From NCBI GenBank assembly GCA_002372315.1, contig DFFU01000004.1, forward strand, positions 1-64,000: 64,000 nucleotides of DNA. Reading direction: 5' to 3'. Shown one piece after another: positions 50,429 to 59,623 of the stretch. The position numbers were made by a program, and so were the translations under genes. The notes beneath the pieces are model-generated. The model did no database searches, was not told the origin of the DNA, and saw only the letters and a list, made by a program, of their open reading frames with translations. Positions within the stretch are counted from its first letter, which is position 1. Every line of letters starts with the position of its first letter. The stretch is from Alphaproteobacteria bacterium UBA3768. Its GTDB lineage: Bacteria; Pseudomonadota; Alphaproteobacteria; CAAHEQ01; UBA3637.

Positions 50429-50652
50429 AATTTTACGAAATCTAATAAAATCAATAACTTACAAAATCAAGACATACTCAAAAAAGCCATTATCGCAGAT
50501 ACCCTCAAAAAGTGTGATGCAAAGTGTGATGCATTTTGGAAAAATTCTCAACTTTTTTCACCGAAATTTCATATTTGGCTTCGTAAAAATGTATTCTATA
50601 TTGTTTTCAACAAAATGGATACGCGCAATTAAAATTTACATTTTCACCAATA

Positions 50653-50683
50653 AAAAAGGACTTGCTAAACAGAAGTCCTTTTG
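50653..50683. terminator. Terminator of the amidase gene
   Basis: AAAAGGACTT / AAGTCCTTTT stem with a 9-base loop, reading as a terminator in both directions. Confidence 0.75.
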
Positions 50684-50697
50684 GTATTTTTAATCGT

Positions 50698-51582
50698 CTA
50701 ACGCATTTTGGTGCGAGACATTTGATAAATTTTTGCAACTTCTTGCAGGCGTTGAACCTCTGATGGAGTTACAGAGATTTTTTGTGGTAACAATTTGGCC
50801 ATGTTTTCGCTGTAATTTTCCATAAATTTAAGCGTTGCTTTTTCATCAGATCCAGTTGCTTCATATTTTAAAGCATCAGGCATAAAACGACGTTTAAAAG
50901 CTTGCATTGTCGCGGGCATATTTTCAGTGTCATATCCAATTATTTGTAATAATTCTTTCGGATTAGAGGAGGGAACTCGTTCGTTTCCTTTTTCTGGATA
51001 CAATCCAATACCTTCTTTTGACAATTCCATCCATGGGAATAAACGACCAGGATCCGCTTTACCCACAGGATTGATGTCGCTGTGTCCAATGACGTTGTGT
51101 GGTGGAATATGGTGACGTGCAATGATACTATTACATAAAGGAATTAAACTGTTCATCGCGGCATCTGTATAATGTGTGGCTGCCCCAAATGTTGGATTTT
51201 CAATTTCAATTCCGATGGAATGGGCATTCATATTGTTTTCCCGACCGCCAACTTTATCCCAAAAGGCGGGGTAGGCGTGATAGGCACGTTTACTTTCGTC
51301 CACACATTGCAAAATGGTACCATCTTTATGAATCACATAGTGAGCACTTAATCCGCGTCTGTCTAAAACATTTTCAATATCTGGTTCACACGAACAATGT
51401 AAAACCAAATGATCAATTTCAATGGGGGCACCGGTGCCTTTATTAATTCTCTCATTAAAATGATCAATTTTCTTTTCAGGATCATTGATTAAAGGGTGTT
51501 GAATGATTTGAATACCACGCATAAATAGATCGTCAGCAGGAACATTCATTTGATGATTTAAATGAAAAAAAGACGAAAACAT
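50698..51582 (-). CDS. N-acetylmuramoyl-L-alanine amidase (Amidase_2/AmpD-like)
   Basis: 294 residues. The zinc amidase fold spans about 50-175: LVLHCS (His ligand), LSAHYVIHKDGTI, RAYHA, NAHSIGIEIENP and VIGHSDINPVGKADPGRLFPW (His and Asp ligands). No signal peptide, so it probably acts in the cytoplasm on recycled anhydro-muropeptides, like AmpD. The extra C-terminal 110 residues are not typical of AmpD. AAAGGAG precedes the start. Confidence 0.9.
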   Translation of the reverse strand: MFSSFFHLNHQMNVPADDLFMRGIQIIQHPLINDPEKKIDHFNERINKGTGAPIEIDHLVLHCSCEPDIENVLDRRGLSAHYVIHKDGTILQCVDESKRAYHAYPAFWDKVGGRENNMNAHSIGIEIENPTFGAATHYTDAAMNSLIPLCNSIIARHHIPPHNVIGHSDINPVGKADPGRLFPWMELSKEGIGLYPEKGNERVPSSNPKELLQIIGYDTENMPATMQAFKRRFMPDALKYEATGSDEKATLKFMENYSENMAKLLPQKISVTPSEVQRLQEVAKIYQMSRTKMR

Positions 51583-51674
51583 AAAATACTCCTTTTTAAT
51601 CTGTAGGAAGTATTATAGCATAAAAACACACTTTTGTCAATAAATGTTGACAAAATATTTTTCAAAGAAGTTCT

Positions 51675-52469
51675 TTATTTTCCAAGTCCATTTAGATTTG
51701 TCATTATTGCTGCTGCAACAATATCTTTTGTGGCTCCTTTGGCTAATTTTCCTGCCGTCTTACCAACAATTCCATCACCAAGAACTTTTTCTGTTCCTTT
51801 TTGAGCAACTGAACCTACAACATCACCTGCTGTATCAGCAACGGCTTTTTCAACATTATGTATTCCTTTTGAAGCATCAGTTGCAGTTTTTACCCACGTA
51901 TTATTCAAACCTTTTGATAAAGCATCACTTCCTTTATTTGATGCATCCTCTATTGTATTTGTTAGATTTGGCATTTGAGGGATGTTTGGGGGAGAATAGA
52001 GGCTTTCTTGTTCTGAGTTTTTGGCCTTTTGATTTTCATTTTTGGAATCATTCGTGTCTTGAAATTCGCTTTGTGCAGAATTTTCTCCATGAATTTCCAT
52101 CTCATGAGCCACTTCATCGATTCTGTCTTCCAATTTACCAGCAGTTACACTCAATTGTTCCGAACCTAAACCAGCATGAACCAAATCATCTGAAAGATTG
52201 TGATGTTTGGCTAGTTTTTCCTGAAAATCCTTAACAGTTTTTAAATTTGTATCCCTTTTTTCTTTAGTAATTTTATGGGGATCCTGTGTCATAATGGCAT
52301 CATAAACTTCTAATATTTCACGCGCTTCATTAGCCGCTTGCGTAGCACTTTTTCCCGTGATATCTTCAATACTTTTCTGGGCGATTTGTTTTTGAGCATT
52401 TTCTTTGCTGATACCTTTTTCCTTTTGTAATTTTGTAATTTTTTCTTTTCTTTTAGAGTTTTCTGACAT
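51675..52469 (-). CDS. Low-complexity hypothetical protein with glycine-rich end
   Basis: 264 residues from the ATG at 52469 (AAGGAGAAG upstream). The first 60 residues are Lys/Glu-rich helix, then a Glu/Asn/Ser-rich disordered part (about 130-165). The last 100 are amphipathic with small residues (KGIHNVEKAVADTAGDVVGSVAQKG.., GKTAGKLAKGATKDIVAAA), reminiscent of proteins that insert into membranes or of secreted-effector C-termini. No signal peptide. Not recognised. Confidence 0.6.
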   Translation of the reverse strand: MSENSKRKEKITKLQKEKGISKENAQKQIAQKSIEDITGKSATQAANEAREILEVYDAIMTQDPHKITKEKRDTNLKTVKDFQEKLAKHHNLSDDLVHAGLGSEQLSVTAGKLEDRIDEVAHEMEIHGENSAQSEFQDTNDSKNENQKAKNSEQESLYSPPNIPQMPNLTNTIEDASNKGSDALSKGLNNTWVKTATDASKGIHNVEKAVADTAGDVVGSVAQKGTEKVLGDGIVGKTAGKLAKGATKDIVAAAIMTNLNGLGK

Positions 52470-52539
52470 GAGCTTCTCCTTTATTTTTACCAAAATCTAT
52501 ATGTATGTAAGCAGAATAAAATTAAAAAGTCAATAATTT

Positions 52540-55161
52540 TTAATGAGCATCACGCCAATTATGACCAATACCAACCTCGGCGACTAAGGGGACAGAAAGA
52601 TGAATCACTTTTTCCATATTTTCTTTGATTATTCTTTGGGCTTTTTCAATATCTTTTTCTGCCACTTCAAAAATCAGTTCATCATGCACTTGTAAGAGCA
52701 TTGTGATATCTAAGCCAGAATCCTTTATAATTTTGTTGATACGAATCATGGCCATTTTGATGATATCAGCGGCACCTCCTTGAATAGGCGCATTTATAGC
52801 AGATCGATGTGCAAATTGACGTGTCGCAGTGTTATTAAGGCCTGTAATATAAATTCTTCGTCCTAGTGGTGTCTGAACATAGCCATGGGTATCCACAAAT
52901 TGAATGGTGTGTTCCATATACCTTTTTATCTCAGGATATTGGCTAAAGTATGATTCAATATAACGATTAGCTTCAGTACGAGATATTCCTAAATTCCTAG
53001 CTAATCCAAAAGCTGAAATACCATAAATGATTCCAAAATTGACTGCTTTGGCTTGACGACGTTGATCTGGGGTAATTTCATTTAAAGGAACACCGAGGAT
53101 CTGACTGGCAGTACGTGCATGAATATCTTCACCATGAATAAAAGATTCTTTTAATTTATGAACATTGGCAACATCCGCCATCAATCTCAATTCAATTTGG
53201 GAATAATCCGCAGAAAGTAGTTGATAACCAGATTTGGCGACAAAGGCTTGGCGAATATTTTTACCATCTTCAGATCGTATAGGAATGTTTTGTAAATTGG
53301 GGTTAGCTGAGGCTAAACGCCCAGTATTTGTATTTGTTAAAAAATAGGTCGTATGAATACGTGCATCTGATTGATTTCTTTGTAATAAATCATCAATATA
53401 GGTTGATTTTAATTTTGTCAAAGCACGATATTTTAAGATTAACTTTACCAATTCATCATCATTTTCTTCGGCCAATTTTTCCAAGACTTTGACATCTGTA
53501 ATCCAATGTCCTGAACTTCCTTTTTTACCGCCAGCTAATCCCCTTTGTTCAAATAAAATAACACCTAATTGGGCAGGAGAATTAATATTGAAATCATTAT
53601 TTGTAATAGAATGGATTTTATCGGATAACTCATTAATTTTTTGTGTTAGGATTTTATCCAAATTTTTTAGTTGTTCTGTATCTGTTAAAATACCTTCTTT
53701 TTCCATTTGAAATAGAATGGGAATCAGTGGAAGATCAATATTTTTATATATTTCCCACAGTCTCATTTCTTCTAATTTATTACGCAGAATAGGGGTAAGT
53801 TGGATTAGAATTGATGAAAAATATTCTTCTTTAAACTCTGACAAATGGCAATAATGCTGAATAATTTCGGATGGACTATTATTGCTCAGTCCATCCAAGT
53901 TATAGGCCATTAATTGAACATCATGATAGGGTTGAGACACAGACAGCCCCAAATTATCTAATAGATGCATGTTTGACTTTATGTCAAAAGCATACTTTAC
54001 AATGGGAAGATTAAATAATTTTTGAATGGCTTTTAAGGTTTTTATATCTATGGTTTCTTTTGTAAAACCAAATAAATCTGAAGATCTTTGTGATTGTAAT
54101 GACAAGTGAAAAAGTTGGTTTGTTTGGTACGATACATATAAATCAGTCAACTGATTATTTTGAGATTTAAGTGAAAAAGCAAAGCTTTTTTCGTCCATAC
54201 AACATGAAATAATATTTTGAATTTCTTGTTCATTATTTATTTCTTGAATTGAAGCATCGGACGTAACAGGAACATTTGTTTGAAGAATAGATTGCGTAAA
54301 TTTAGTATTTAATTTTTTTATTAAACTTGGAAAATTATTTTCTTGTAAAAAGGGTATGAGCTTATTGTGATCAATCTGTTGCCGATTAAAATCAGATAAT
54401 TGCCAGTAAACAGGGACATGTTGGTCTAAGGAAACCAATTTCTTAGAAATGAAAACTTTTTCTTTATCTTGTATTAGTTTTTCTCTCTGTTTTTCAGATT
54501 TAATTTCATCTAAATGTGTGTATAGATTTTCAATGGTTCCAAAACGTTGAATAAGTGTCGCGGCAGTTTTAGGACCAATCCCACTGGCCCCAGGAACATT
54601 ATCGGTGCTATCGCCCATCAAGGATTGAACCTCTATAACTTTACTCGGCAAAACACCAAATTTGTTGATAACATCTTGTTCTAACAGGTCCTTTTTTTTC
54701 ATCGGATCATGTAAAACAACACCTTCTTGGATTAATTGCATGAGATCTTTATCTGCAGAAATAACACGTACATTTTGATGGTTTTCATGGGCGATACGAA
54801 CATAAGTGGCAATAAGATCATCTGCTTCATAGCCTTCCATCTCAATCCACTTTACATTGAGTGCATCACAAGATGCTCGAATCAGTGAAAACTGGGGAAT
54901 AAGCTCTGTTGGTGTGTCTAAGCGATTTGCTTTATATTCTGGATAAATTTTATTTCTAAAATTTTCTCTTTTGGCATCGAATACAACAACAATTTGTTGA
55001 CATGCACTGTCTTGCAATAAGTTCATCATCATAGATGTAAAACCATAAACCGCATTCGTGGGGACACCATCATCACGGTGCATTAGGGGGAGCGCATAAA
55101 ATGCCCGAAAAATATATCCAGAACCATCAATCAAACAAAGTGTTGGATTGGGGACGGACAT
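52540..55161 (-). CDS. polA: DNA polymerase I with inactive proofreading domain
   Basis: 873 residues from the ATG at 55161, one base after the gcrA stop. The 5' nuclease domain (about 1-290) keeps its acidic sites (FDAKRENFR, YEADDLIATY, SADKDLMQL, GDSTDNVPG). The 3'-5' exonuclease region (about 305-470) has lost its metal ligands: the DTE motif is SLK (330-332), the KYD-type Asp is Asn397, and the terminal YxxxD motif is gone. The polymerase domain is complete: LLSADYSQIELRL, RRQAKAVNFGIIYG and LLQVHDELIFEV. It fills gaps and removes RNA primers, without editing. Confidence 0.96.
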   Translation of the reverse strand: MSVPNPTLCLIDGSGYIFRAFYALPLMHRDDGVPTNAVYGFTSMMMNLLQDSACQQIVVVFDAKRENFRNKIYPEYKANRLDTPTELIPQFSLIRASCDALNVKWIEMEGYEADDLIATYVRIAHENHQNVRVISADKDLMQLIQEGVVLHDPMKKKDLLEQDVINKFGVLPSKVIEVQSLMGDSTDNVPGASGIGPKTAATLIQRFGTIENLYTHLDEIKSEKQREKLIQDKEKVFISKKLVSLDQHVPVYWQLSDFNRQQIDHNKLIPFLQENNFPSLIKKLNTKFTQSILQTNVPVTSDASIQEINNEQEIQNIISCCMDEKSFAFSLKSQNNQLTDLYVSYQTNQLFHLSLQSQRSSDLFGFTKETIDIKTLKAIQKLFNLPIVKYAFDIKSNMHLLDNLGLSVSQPYHDVQLMAYNLDGLSNNSPSEIIQHYCHLSEFKEEYFSSILIQLTPILRNKLEEMRLWEIYKNIDLPLIPILFQMEKEGILTDTEQLKNLDKILTQKINELSDKIHSITNNDFNINSPAQLGVILFEQRGLAGGKKGSSGHWITDVKVLEKLAEENDDELVKLILKYRALTKLKSTYIDDLLQRNQSDARIHTTYFLTNTNTGRLASANPNLQNIPIRSEDGKNIRQAFVAKSGYQLLSADYSQIELRLMADVANVHKLKESFIHGEDIHARTASQILGVPLNEITPDQRRQAKAVNFGIIYGISAFGLARNLGISRTEANRYIESYFSQYPEIKRYMEHTIQFVDTHGYVQTPLGRRIYITGLNNTATRQFAHRSAINAPIQGGAADIIKMAMIRINKIIKDSGLDITMLLQVHDELIFEVAEKDIEKAQRIIKENMEKVIHLSVPLVAEVGIGHNWRDAH

Positions 55162-55162
55162 T

Positions 55163-55537
55163 CTATTTTGTCTCTTTTTCTTCAGTTGACATATTGGCAT
55201 ATGCTTCTTGGCAGTGTTTTTGACAGTATGGTTTTCCTGTCACAGTTTGCTTTCCACAGAAACAAAAATCCTCATCCTTTGGATCACCAATCGGCCAACG
55301 ACAGGTCGTTAATTTCAAATCCATTAATCCTATTTTTTCTAAAACTTTTTGTGGGATCTTTTTTTGTTTAACGTTCTCTAATTTAATGGGGGAGGGACGA
55401 ACTTTCAAATTTAACCGATGTACTTTTCCAATGATAGAATTCTTTGACATCCCCAAAAATTTTGCAATCTCAGCCGTTGGCTTACCTGATTGCCACATTT
55501 TTTTTAATTTTTTTATTTTATCTTCCGTCCACACCAT
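55163..55537 (-). CDS. gcrA: Cell-cycle regulator GcrA
   Basis: 124 residues. N-terminal DNA-binding part (WTEDKIKKLKKMWQSGKPTAEIAKFLG..SKNSIIGKVHRLNL) and C-terminal zinc-like part (TCRWPIGDPKDEDFCFCGK..PYCQKH), both diagnostic of GcrA. It works with sigma-70 at methylated GANTC promoters in Alphaproteobacteria. AAAGGAG precedes it. Its stop nearly touches the polA start, tying the two. Confidence 0.97.
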   Translation of the reverse strand: MVWTEDKIKKLKKMWQSGKPTAEIAKFLGMSKNSIIGKVHRLNLKVRPSPIKLENVKQKKIPQKVLEKIGLMDLKLTTCRWPIGDPKDEDFCFCGKQTVTGKPYCQKHCQEAYANMSTEEKETK

Positions 55538-55585
55538 GAAAACTCCTTTTCTTTCTTGGTAGTATAATCTAAAAAAATATTTTTG

Positions 55586-56380
55586 TCAATCAGAATAAAT
55601 TTCAGAATTTAGCATTACTTCAAATCCACTTTTTTTGAATATGTATGGTATCAATGAAAAATAGTTTCTTACCAAATCACTTTCACGACTTATAGATGGA
55701 TTTTCCCCATTTTTATATTGTCGGTATATTTGGGCAATTTTATCTGTATATTCTGCAAAACTTTGTGCGGAGAGATAGCCTTCTTTTTTTAACTTTTCGC
55801 TAACTTGATCAGGATGATTTATCACGAGTTGAGTCATGTATATCTCAGAATTTTTTTTCAAGGATTCTTTTTGTTGTGGGGATAAAGAAGCGTATATTAT
55901 ATCTAGACCGTTTTTAAATTGAATCAATGATTCTGAAGGAACAAGGACATCGCCGTTCATAGGATTTTTTTTAAGAAAATTGGTAAAAAGTTGATGAGGA
56001 TTGCCTTCTGAAGTCTCTGTATTCTTTTCACCCCACATCTCTGGTGCTAAAAAGTAGTAAAATTGGGCAGGTAAATATTCCAATAACTCTGGATCATTTT
56101 GGAATCTCTTGGCAATGCGCGTTGGGCGTTTTCCCTTCCATACTAAAACATCTGGATGTGTTTTGATTTTTTTGGGAATAGATTGTTTCTCTGACAGCAT
56201 GGGAAATATATATTGACGTTGTTCAAATGGAGTTTGCAATAAGAATTCCAATAGTTCATCTTGATGTTTTACTAGTTCTTGGCGATGTTGTTTAGCACGT
56301 TCTCCAATATCTATTTCTTGGGCAAAAATTTTGTTTGAAAAAGCCAAAACAGTCATGAATAAAAAAAGTATTTTTCTCAT
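55586..56380 (-). CDS. Exported hypothetical protein
   Basis: 264 residues. Signal peptide 1-20 ending IFAQE. The mature protein is helical with repeated charged segments (RAKQHRQELVKHQDELLEFLLQTPFEQRQY; SLSPQQKESLKKNSEIYMTQLVINHPDQVSEKLKKEGYLS). Probably periplasmic. Its ATG overlaps the stop of the upstream DUF2207-like gene (ATGA), so the two are translated together and likely work together. Not recognised. Confidence 0.68.
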   Translation of the reverse strand: MRKILFLFMTVLAFSNKIFAQEIDIGERAKQHRQELVKHQDELLEFLLQTPFEQRQYIFPMLSEKQSIPKKIKTHPDVLVWKGKRPTRIAKRFQNDPELLEYLPAQFYYFLAPEMWGEKNTETSEGNPHQLFTNFLKKNPMNGDVLVPSESLIQFKNGLDIIYASLSPQQKESLKKNSEIYMTQLVINHPDQVSEKLKKEGYLSAQSFAEYTDKIAQIYRQYKNGENPSISRESDLVRNYFSLIPYIFKKSGFEVMLNSEIYSD

Positions 56381-57621
56381 TGTTCCTCCTTATTTTTATG
56401 CATTTTATGAACTAACGCTTGTCTGGGATACAGAATATACATGTCGGTACAAATGATACAAATAACTATTAACAAAAATAATGCCATCAAATAATAAAAG
56501 GGTAAAAATATTTGGAAAATGTATGATGATAAAAAGGTAAGAAACAACAGAAAAATAGAGCCAATTGTAATTTCGCCACAACGATAAAACCAGCAGATAA
56601 TTGGGTTTGTTGATATTTTTTTAAAGCGTTTGAGTAAACGTGATAAGTCTAAAAAATAAATTTCAAGAGCTGATAAAATAAAGTAAATAAGTATAATGGT
56701 AAATGAGATACAAAAAAGGATTTCTTTCGTCATAGAAAATGGAATATTATTTTGATAAGGGGCTAAATCGTTTTGTTCTCCGGATAGCTGAATTTGTGTA
56801 AAAGCTGGTAGAATATGATTGTTTTTAAAAAAGATATTGCCTTGTTCGTCTGTATTGAAATCAAAATTTTGGGGGATTTCTAAATTGTTATTTCCCAATA
56901 AAAATTGAGGATTTTTAACACCTGTTTTTCCGTTTAAAATTATACCTGAAAAATTGTCTATTACTAAAGGCCACGAATTGGAAATCAATGGTAAAATAAA
57001 ATTTTTGTCGTGTTTATAATACAGTACGTAATTCAATAAAATTTTGTGTAATCCAGGCTTTAAAGATTCAAAATTAAGTTGTGTATTTTCCTTGTTTAAA
57101 CTTATGTATTTCCCATCAATTTGGATGCTCATAAAAGAAATATTTTGTTGAGAAAATAAGGGCCAAGATCTCAAGAGAGGCATATCTTCTGTGATAACAA
57201 ATTGGATACTTTCTTGAATGCTTACTGAATCATTATCCATCGGTTGGATAATAAAATTCCAATCAGAGGTGTGATTGACATATTTTATCTCTTTTGTATG
57301 TCCAAAAAAATTTGTTGTGATAATACCTCTTTCCCTTGTTGAATCGTCTGGAAAAGAAGAGGTGTCATCTAAGTGTGGAACATAAGAATTATTGGGGATT
57401 TCCATTGAACCAAACAATTTAATTTTCATTTCATCCATCCAAGTCTCAGGTTGTGGTTTATCGGAAATACCTTGGATATACACTAAAGCCCCCCCCTTAA
57501 AATTTTTGGGTTTATTATTAAAAACAAGGTTGGGATTATTTTCTGAAAAAGTATCAATCGTTACTTCTTGGGCAAGAACTGGAAAAATAATTAAGCCAAA
57601 AATAATCAATAATTTCTTCAT
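56377..57621 (-). CDS. Membrane protein resembling DUF2207 family
   Basis: 414 residues. Signal peptide 1-17 (ending VLAQE), a periplasmic beta-rich domain of about 250 residues, then four helices near 283-405 with a cytoplasmic loop (LSRLLKRFKKIS). The plan - signal, sandwich domain with IQESIQFVITEDMP.., then helices - is like DUF2207 proteins, whose role is unknown. Its ATG overlaps the nth stop. The family call is tentative. Confidence 0.6.
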   Translation of the reverse strand: MKKLLIIFGLIIFPVLAQEVTIDTFSENNPNLVFNNKPKNFKGGALVYIQGISDKPQPETWMDEMKIKLFGSMEIPNNSYVPHLDDTSSFPDDSTRERGIITTNFFGHTKEIKYVNHTSDWNFIIQPMDNDSVSIQESIQFVITEDMPLLRSWPLFSQQNISFMSIQIDGKYISLNKENTQLNFESLKPGLHKILLNYVLYYKHDKNFILPLISNSWPLVIDNFSGIILNGKTGVKNPQFLLGNNNLEIPQNFDFNTDEQGNIFFKNNHILPAFTQIQLSGEQNDLAPYQNNIPFSMTKEILFCISFTIILIYFILSALEIYFLDLSRLLKRFKKISTNPIICWFYRCGEITIGSIFLLFLTFLSSYIFQIFLPFYYLMALFLLIVICIICTDMYILYPRQALVHKMHKNKEEQ

Positions 57622-58262
57622 TTTTTGATCTTTTCATCTGATAAACAAACATTATATACAGGGCAATCAAAGCACTTTGGCTTTCTTGCAGTACAAATGT
57701 AACGTCCCAATAATACCATGGCTAACGCAAAAGTTGGTTTATATTTTGGTGGAACTATTTTTTCTAATTTATTTTGAACTTCGTGTGGCGTTTTCCCTGT
57801 ACAAAATTTTAAGCGATGAGCCAAACGAAAAACATGAGTATCAACACCAATATAGGGGGCTTTATAGGCTACATTTAAAAAAACACTTGCTGTTTTTCGT
57901 CCAATTCCTGGTAACCCCGTTAATGTTTTAAAATCAGTTGGTATTTTTCCATTATAGTCATGAACTATTTTATCGGCTAAATTAACAATGGACTTTGTTT
58001 TATTATTAAAGTAGTTGACTGATCTGACCAAAGGGGTAATTCCTTCAATTCCTAATCTTAAAGTCTTTTCGGGAGTATTGGCAACTGCAAACAGATGAGG
58101 GGTTGTATTATTGACGTTTTTATCAGTTGATTGTGCGGATAAAATAATAGCCATCATCAATTCCCACTCGTTTGACCAATTAAGTTCGCACTTTGGGTGA
58201 GGATATGCTTGATTTAATGCTTCTATAAATTGTATACATTGTTTTTCGTTCATTAAAGACAT
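57618..58262 (-). CDS. nth: Endonuclease III
   Basis: 214 residues. The helix-hairpin-helix LPGIGRKTASVFLN carries the catalytic Lys, VDTHVFRLAHRL carries the Asp, and a [4Fe-4S] cluster motif C-x6-C-x2-C-x5-C (CTARKPKCFDCPVYNVC) closes the protein. It removes oxidised pyrimidines. It starts directly after the xseB stop (TAGATG). Confidence 0.97.
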   Translation of the reverse strand: MSLMNEKQCIQFIEALNQAYPHPKCELNWSNEWELMMAIILSAQSTDKNVNNTTPHLFAVANTPEKTLRLGIEGITPLVRSVNYFNNKTKSIVNLADKIVHDYNGKIPTDFKTLTGLPGIGRKTASVFLNVAYKAPYIGVDTHVFRLAHRLKFCTGKTPHEVQNKLEKIVPPKYKPTFALAMVLLGRYICTARKPKCFDCPVYNVCLSDEKIKK

Positions 58263-58505
58263 CTAATTTTCCTCATCCAATGATTCAATGTTGATAGGCT
58301 GTCCTTGTTTATTTAAGGTTAATTTTTCAACTTTCATCTGTGCTTCGACTAATTTTTTTTCACACAGCTTTTTCAATTGAATGCCCTCTTCATAAACTTT
58401 AACAGCATCTTCCAATTTAGTTTGCCCCGATTCTAGTTGAGCAACAATTTTTTCTAATTTTTCAAGCGCCTCCTCAAAGGAGAGTTCCTTTATTTTTTCT
58501 GACAT
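58263..58505 (-). CDS. xseB: Exodeoxyribonuclease VII small subunit
   Basis: 80 residues. SFEEALEKLEKIVAQLESGQTKLEDAVKVYEEGIQLKKLCEKKL is the full family signature. It needs XseA, which is not in this window. AAGGAG lies upstream, and the start is inside the 3' end of the preceding gene. Confidence 0.96.
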   Translation of the reverse strand: MSEKIKELSFEEALEKLEKIVAQLESGQTKLEDAVKVYEEGIQLKKLCEKKLVEAQMKVEKLTLNKQGQPINIESLDEEN

Positions 58506-58903
58506 TTTTTACTCCTTTTTGTTGCACACTTTTTTTGACATCCTTCTGATTTAGTATGCTCAGAACAACAATGCTCCTGTGAAGTATGTTCACAGCAACA
58601 ACAGTGAAGGTTATGAAGTGCAGATTTTGGATGAGGTTTAGTCTTCAACTCTAATTCTTTTGTAGCGAGTTGATTCATTAAATCCCACATCATCTCACGT
58701 GTATCCGATAACATTTGAATAGCTGTTATTTCTGATGCTTGAGCCTCTAGTTCATCTAATAATTTTTCCATTTTATCTTGTAATTTAAAAGCTTTTTGTC
58801 CTAAAATTTGCATCTCTTCCCATAATAACTTTGGGTTATTTGCAACCTTTACCATCATTTTTAAATTATGAATGTGGTGGGCCAACTCTGTTTCTTTTGT
58901 CAT
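58490..58903 (-). CDS. Helical protein with Cys/His-rich metal-binding-like tail
   Basis: 137 residues. The first 95 are helical (coiled-coil heptads, KAFKLQDKMEKLLDELEAQASEI). The last 40 are very rich in Cys and His (HCCCCEHTSQEHCCSEHTK.., then C-x3-C and a Lys-rich end), like a metal-binding or metallochaperone-type cluster. No signal peptide. It overlaps xseB by 16 bases within the lepB-recO-nth operon. Function unknown. Confidence 0.65.
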   Translation of the reverse strand: MTKETELAHHIHNLKMMVKVANNPKLLWEEMQILGQKAFKLQDKMEKLLDELEAQASEITAIQMLSDTREMMWDLMNQLATKELELKTKPHPKSALHNLHCCCCEHTSQEHCCSEHTKSEGCQKKCATKRSKKCQKK

Positions 58904-58936
58904 TTTACTCTCCTTTTTAAGCAGTATAAAACAAAT

Positions 58937-59623
58937 TTATTTATTTTTCAATAAATAATTTCGTCCATTGGGCATAGGACCATTTAATACGTTTTTTTGT
59001 AAAAAATATCCCGTGAGTTTAAGGCCATTTTTTAAATCAGTTTCATCCGCTTGAGAATTTTGCCATAAAAAGTTAGGTAATTTTAAAAGTTTATCTTGAT
59101 AGGGGAGTCCTTTTTCAAAACTGACAGCTCGGCCAGATTTCGGGGAAATAAAAGCCAAATTTTGTTTATTACCACCACCTGCACATTCTGATAAATCCAA
59201 TCCAAAACCTAATTCACTCAGTAAATTAAGTTCAAAAAGAATATAATTCTTTACATAAAGTTCGCTTTCTAACGTATTGATTAAATTAAAAACAATTTTG
59301 TATAAATTTTCATACGATTGACGTTCTGGTAGGGTGCGATTTAAAATTTCACAAATGCTTTCTAAACAACTGAGACGTCCCCAATCATCCAAATAAAATC
59401 CAGCAAGGGATTTTAAATTTTCCAAGTAAAATGTACCCAGTTGATCGGATAATCTGGCTTTCCATCGGGCGTTAACAATATCTCCTTGTTGTGGTGACTT
59501 CTTACCTTTATAAAGTCCCAAATATCGCCCATTATTTTTTGTAAATAGTGAAACGACAAAGGATTTTTCTCCCAATTTTCTACTGGCTAAAACAATGGCA
59601 TTTTCATACTTGATTTCAGACAT
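58937..59623 (-). CDS. recO: DNA repair protein RecO
   Basis: 228 residues. N-terminal OB-fold (IVLASRKLGEKSFVVSLFTKNNGRYLGLYKG) followed by the helical domain with ICEILNRTLPERQSYENLY and the LLSELGFGLDLSECAG segment. RecO loads RecA with RecR in gap repair. It overlaps era by 8 bases. Confidence 0.93.
   Translation of the reverse strand: MSEIKYENAIVLASRKLGEKSFVVSLFTKNNGRYLGLYKGKKSPQQGDIVNARWKARLSDQLGTFYLENLKSLAGFYLDDWGRLSCLESICEILNRTLPERQSYENLYKIVFNLINTLESELYVKNYILFELNLLSELGFGLDLSECAGGGNKQNLAFISPKSGRAVSFEKGLPYQDKLLKLPNFLWQNSQADETDLKNGLKLTGYFLQKNVLNGPMPNGRNYLLKNK

Larger units (their letters stand above)
50337..50697. other. Gene-free stretch with terminators
   Basis: It holds three hairpins: AAAAGCC/GGCTTTT near 50370-50392, the terminator at 50396-50428 and the terminator at 50653-50683. 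A plus-strand frame stays open to TAA at 50632 but has no start and no recognisable domain. It contains a direct repeat of the 11 bases AAAGTGTGATG (50509 and 50520). Confidence 0.5.

Noticed and set aside
50393..50632. Start-less open frame with tandem Lys-Cys-Asp-Ala repeats, thought of as an integrase tail
   Set aside because: No recombinase motif, no start, and the hairpins inside it fit better with terminators. A real integrase remnant cannot be supported.
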